Shown here: piece after piece, positions 59,642 through 64,000 of the stretch | Position numbering within the stretch: the first letter of the stretch is position 1 | How the letters are laid out: every line of letters starts with the position of its first letter | DNA from: Reticulascus tulasneorum | Taxonomy: Eukaryota; Ascomycota; Sordariomycetes; Glomerellales; Reticulascaceae | Reading direction: 5' to 3' | DNA length: 64,000 bases | Assembly (NCBI GenBank): GCA_001557505.1 | Contig: LSAX01000003.1 | Span: 558,001-622,000 of the forward strand | The notes under the pieces: model-generated | Databases searched by the model: none | What the model was told of the DNA's origin: nothing | Seen by the model: the letters and a program-made list of their open reading frames with translations, nothing else | Translations under genes and position numbers: made by a program

Positions 59642-61640
59642 TCAAGCTGACACGTTTACATATCCATCTTGCTCCCAAGCTAACCAGTCAATCATATCGA
59701 AATCCAGAGAGACGAGCGTCTCGGAATCCCAGTCTAACCCCCTACCCGAGTCCTTCGGATCATGATGGAAGACCTTTAGTCGCTCCTCCAATTCCGTAAC
59801 ACACCAGGGCTTCACTACATGCTGCTGTGTCGCTCGGAGATGTTCTTGACGCTGGTGCCAAGCAATCAGGATGAGACCGCCGGATGACTATGATATCAGA
59901 CCTCCCCAGGGCGACTTTAAATTTCGGATGGACCCTGAAGACCTCATTGATGAGATTCCAGACAGACGACGCCTCTGGATTAGCGGCACAGTGGCGCGCT
60001 TCTATAATAACAAGAACGACTTGTGCGGGAATTTTGTCTTAGTGATGTCGGCAACGGTGGTCATGGCAGGGAGACTTACAGGCTAGCCACTAGAAGTAAT
60101 TTTCATTGCACCAGCGATATTTCGCAAGCGACTAGGTTGTTTCGCCAAGGATATAATACTCCAAACACCCCATGCTGGTTTGTAAAAAGTCGTTGCGATC
60201 GCCTTCTGCTATGTCGGATATCTTCGCGTTCATCACTGCAGGCTGATAGGCGACTCTTTTCATGGCAAGTATGAATGAGCGTATTCCTATCTGGATATAC
60301 ACATGAAGTGGATTGAGGAGATCGCAATGCTGAACATAGGTTTCGTTCAGTGTTTTCTCGGTTTGCTCAATAAAGACCATCTTTTTAGTTAGAGGCACTC
60401 GCGGAGATGTTACCCAGGCATAGTCTTTCTGATGGTGAGGATCCGGTCTCCTTGGTAGTCTTTGTTGATATAGCACGTTATACCGCCAGAGGCAGTTCGA
60501 CATACTTGTAAGGCCAGGGCGACCAGAAGGTAGGGCCTCTATTCCTTGGTATACATCGCTGTCTTCAATGTTGGATGGCAGTTTTGTGTCCCAGTTGGCG
60601 TACAGAGTTATCGAGAGGCAACCGAGAAGTTGGGAGATCATGAGATCCATGTGCTGCATTTGCCACCAAACTCGTCTTCTCTCTTCTGTTTGGGGTGGCG
60701 GCAAATCCATCACACTTCCATCCCGATGCAAGCCGATGCGTTGGGCAATCCGAATCGCAATGCCCATCAACGAAAACAAAGTGGCCGGTCTAGCACGATT
60801 GCGCATTGCGAGCTTGTGAACATCAGTCTCCGAAGCCATAAGGAGCGTGCGGTAACCGTACCAGATACAGAAGGAAGGCTTGCAGGACAAGCAAATCGCT
60901 CGTCGCGGCGAACCCGGCAGTGAGCAATGCGTTCTCCGCGGCGTACTGGCAGTCGTCTAGCAGTGCGGACTTTTTACTAGACATGAGGCCCTCGCATTCT
61001 TCGTCGGTAAGACTCAATACTGTGATGAAATAGATCGCGCAGAAGAAAGTTTGTTCTGCCTGTGACAGCGCCTGGGGGTTATTGGCTGCCTTTTGCTGAA
61101 GACTTGAGGGAGTCGGTAGCTGGGAGTTTGGCTTCAATCAAACTATGCCATAGAGGCTGGATTAAGCATGTAAAAAATACTGGTTGAAGATAGTACTAAC
61201 GCTTCTACATATGTCGTCTGATCGTTATGCTCAACGAGCCTCGCTTGCTCGCTACTTCGTGAGCCGGGGGCTTCGGTGGGAAAGGAGCTGTCTCTTCGAA
61301 GCTTAATATTCTGGCCTGACGATATGTATTCCTCTACATGTGCTTCATTCGGAGGGCGGCGTTCACTCGACGTTGTGCCAGCCGGTATTGCTTTGTTGAC
61401 TACTTGATTTGGATCGTGGCCGAGACTCTGAATGAATTGCTCAAGCCTTTCAATGCGCTCAGATTGTATTTTCTCAAGGGAAGCTTTTCGAAAAGTATCC
61501 TGTAAAGTATCAAGGGGGACGGGATATTCACAAACGTCCCCCTTTCTTCGTTGACAGTGTGAGCATGGCTTTAACCTGTCGCATCGCACGCTGCGCCTAG
61601 CGCAGGGCACGCAGTTCAAGGACATCTGCGGGGAACCCAT
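59642..61640 (-). pseudogene. Zn2Cys6 transcription factor, inactivated
   Basis: Starts at ATG 61640 with a variant cluster (CVPCARRSVRCDRLKPCSHCQRRKGDVC) and a coiled-coil-like stretch (ERIERLEQFIQSLGHD). The fungal regulatory domain continues in several frames: 61137-60823 (ALSQAEQTFFCAIYFI...LLVLQAFLLYL), a frame change at about 60830, then 60890-60132 (SLMGIAIRIAQRIGLHRDG, EERRRVWWQMQHMDL). Two TAG codons (60132-60134 and 60090-60092) stand where CAG is expected (TTxSLAKYRW and NYFxWLA). Beyond a GTAAGT intron, fragments continue (ANPEASSVWNLINEVF, then the true C-terminus LDFDMIDWLAWEQDG, stop 59642-59644). The two CAG-to-TAG changes fit RIP-type mutation. Exon borders in the broken parts cannot be fixed. 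It is divergent from the MFS gene at 62119. Confidence 0.75.
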
Positions 61641-62118
61641 CAAGTCTCGATTATAGCTTAGCTATCGGCCCTTCTCTTCGCAGGGCGTCCAAAGATGAAG
61701 ACCGCCGAACGTGAGAAATGAGTATTCAGTAAACTACTCCGAGACAGGCAGATGATGCTGTCAAGAGCGCAGCATGTAGGTGAGTAAGTTTTTGAGAACT
61801 GAGCACCTCTACCAACTAATTATGGGTTTCGTTGGAGACTACAGTGGGTCCCATGACCTTGGCAATGCTAACGCAGGCCCTAATTCGGACTTCAAATTAC
61901 ATTTCACAGGTCGCTTCTCTGGCACTTCGGATTAGCGCCCGAACTTCGGCCTAGGCCACGATGGCGACCGAGATACATCGTCATGCATGGCAGGTTTGGG
62001 ATATTGGGGAAGCCTGTATATATTATGGCAAACCGAGGAATGCTTGAGCATGCACTTGGTCCTGCACTTTCTCTTCAACACCCCTTATCACCTAATCTTT
62101 TGTGATTGACTGACAAAA
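61641..62118. promoter_or_regulatory. Shared upstream region of the divergent regulator/exporter pair
   Basis: 478 bp between the broken regulator's start and the MFS start. No specific operator recognised. Confidence 0.4.
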
Positions 62119-63949
62119 ATGCCTCTATCCTCGTGGAAACGCCTGTTGGGAATGGACGACGTCCCACCCGAAAGCAACAATGGCGAGCCACAGAACATTA
62201 TTAGCCTCGAGAAAGGTCAATCCCGAATCAATGACGATAACGACGAGACAAAATACCCGCCCTTCAAAACTGTGATACTCTCGATGATGTCTATATACAT
62301 GGCATTTTTTCTTAGCGCACTGGTCAGTTTGCAGACTGAGCTCTGGAAGACACACGGCTGATGCAATGTAGGATCGCACGATTATTGGTGTTGCCATACC
62401 TGCCATATCCGATGAGTTCAAGAGCTTCAACGATATATCCTGGTACGAGGCTTCATTCTTGCTAGCGTTTTGTGTTGCGCAATTCCCGATCGGCAAAATC
62501 TATGTACGTCCTGTGCTGGCGGAGAGAATAGAAGTAGCAAGGTGAACTGACGAGCCTCACTGACTCAAGACTTTCTGCTCTGCCAAGTGGACATTCGCGG
62601 CGCTAGTTGCCATCTTCGAGATTGGATCGATTGTGTGTGCTGCTGCACCCTCCTCACTAGCTCTCATAATCGGCAGAGCAATTACGGGCATCGGAGGTGC
62701 CGGATCTCTTGTCGGAGCATCAGTGATCATGATTGATCTGGTCCCACTGCGGAGGCGGCCCAAATATCAAGGTTTCTTGGGTGCCATATTTGGGCTTTCA
62801 TCTATCATTGGGCCTCTCGTTGGCGGCGTGTTGACAACGAAGGTCTCTTAGCGTTGGTGCTTCTGGATCAATGTTCCCATTGGCGGTCTTTCTCTCGTAG
62901 GCATCTTGATCTTTCTGCCGGCGTCGAATCCACCAGAAGGAACGACAGATACCCTGTTGCAGAAACTGTGGAAAATTGACCCAATCGGCAACCTCGTACT
63001 TGCCCCCGGAATAGTCTGTTTGCTCTTAGCCCTCCAGTGGGGCGGCACAAAGTATCCTTGGGCTGATGCCCGAGTCATCTCTCTCCTCGTCGTAGGACCG
63101 GCTCTTCTTGCTGCATTCGCTTGCATACAGCTGTATCAAGAAAACGGGACAGTACCAGTCAGAATTCTTCGTCAACGGAGTATCGCCGCTGGTTTCTTTG
63201 TTTCTTTCGGACTTGGCGGCGTTCTGATCATACCAACGTTCTACCTCCCAATCTGGTTTCAGGCGATAAAGGGCAAAAGCGCTGTTGATTCCGGCATCGG
63301 CCTTTTACCACTATTCCTCGGGACCGTCGTGTCTGTTATTGGATCTGGCACTGCGATTTCTAAAACAGGATACTACGCCCCTTGGTTAATAGTGGGCTGT
63401 GCCAGTGGTATGGTTGGAACTGGTCTGTTGACGACTCTACGAGTTGACTCGGGCACCGGTCACTGGATTGGTTATCAGGTTAGAAGAAAGAATTGAAACT
63501 CCGTTTCCGGTTATATCGACACTGACGTTATGCTCAGATTGTTGTTGGAGTTGGCACAGGCATGAGTTTACAGCAGTGCGCTATTGCAGCGCAGACAGTC
63601 CTGGCAAGGAGGGATGTTCCCATTGGACTTACAATCATTGCGCATTGGACTTACAATCATTGCGTTTGCACAGTTCTTATCTGGAACTGTTTTGGTAAGT
63701 ATCTGCCAGACCATTCTGGTAAATACTTTGACATCGGAGCTATCGCGGAATCTGCCAGGGTTTGACGCTTCGAGGATTGCGAGCACGGGAGCAACTCAAG
63801 TTCGAAAGCTGGTATTGGAGACAGACTTACCAATTGTTCTTGCCGCATATAATGCCGGTATCGATAACCTTTTCTACTGCGCTCTTGCGGCTTCATCCTT
63901 AGCATTTATAGCTTCTTTCTTCATTGAGTGGAAGTCGGTAAAGATGTAA
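62119..63949 (+). pseudogene. MFS exporter, DHA2-like 14-TM, inactivated by a stop and a 22-bp duplication
   Basis: Exons 62119-62322, 62372-62513, 62570-63478 and 63538-63949 with introns of 49, 56 and 59 bp; all three join in phase. Family motifs are clear: LDRTIIGVAIPAISDEF (across intron 1), GRAITGIGGAGSLVGA, GAIFGLSSIIGPLVGGVL. Defect 1: TAG at 62849-62851 in LTTKVS-stop-RWCFWINVPIGG, where Trp (TGG) is expected; TGG to TAG is a CpA to TpA change on the opposite strand. Defect 2: a 22-bp tandem duplication (63625-63646 and 63647-63668, unit starting ggacttacaatcattgcg) shifts the frame between VPIGLTIIA and FAQFLSGTVLV. The C-terminus (FIEWKSVKM) is otherwise well kept, so decay looks recent. 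Confidence 0.82.
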
Positions 63950-64000
63950 CTATGTGGGGAAATTGGATATTATAGCACCAATAGATAATATGTTGACATC

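Noticed and set aside
59871..60086. 71-aa plus-strand ORF
   Set aside because: It lies antisense to the C-terminal part of the broken Zn2Cys6 regulator.

Overview
The window looks like a filamentous ascomycete (Pezizomycotina) chromosome segment. The evidence is many short 49-159 bp introns with GT-AG (twice GC-AG) borders, Zn2Cys6 regulators, fungal secreted-protein families, and a sharply bounded AT-rich block with the signature of RIP (repeat-induced point mutation). I cannot name the species from sequence alone; a RIP-proficient Sordariomycete-like genome is my best guess. No rRNA, tRNA, CRISPR array or prokaryotic feature was found.

Layout. 1-9164: sparse genes. These are a membrane/Cys-rich hypothetical protein, a Thr/Ser/Lys repeat protein fragment abutting a truncated kinase, an intact secreted protein of the fungal IgE-binding-like family, and a membrane-anchored alpha/beta hydrolase whose frame is preserved but carries three in-frame TAG codons. 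9165-26972: an approximately 17.8 kb block with a 27 bp perfect (about 50 bp imperfect) inverted repeat at its two ends. Inside lies a 14.7 kb Ty3/gypsy-type LTR retroelement on the minus strand (LTRs 10005-10434 and 24256-24685, both 430 bp, differing only by transitions), with RIP-degraded reverse transcriptase and integrase. 27624-29087: an intact wax-synthase-like O-acyltransferase. 31793-35755: an intact six-exon UDP-glycosyltransferase (878 aa) convergent with the broken copy of a gene family I remember as a frequent neighbour of such enzymes. 37087-42303: a dead M43-like metalloprotease, an intact small secreted 10-Cys protein and a subtilisin-like remnant.

42729-63949 resembles the accessory part of a secondary-metabolite locus. 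It holds a BAHD/TRI101-like acyltransferase divergent from a Zn2Cys6 regulator, an MFS exporter, a medium-chain (LovC-like) reductase with a one-base frameshift, a second Zn2Cys6 regulator, an FSH1/LovG-like serine hydrolase with one in-frame stop, and a third Zn2Cys6 regulator (broken) divergent from a second MFS exporter (broken). No polyketide, peptide or terpene synthase is present, so the core gene is either outside the window or lost.

Main theme: intact and inactivated genes alternate. Several inactivating changes are CAG to TAG, TGG to TAG or CAT to TAT, which are CpA to TpA changes on one strand or the other. They occur in apparently unique genes 0.5 to 36 kb from the RIP-mutated repeat block. 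Function calls rest on recognised motifs and remembered family patterns, not on database searches.
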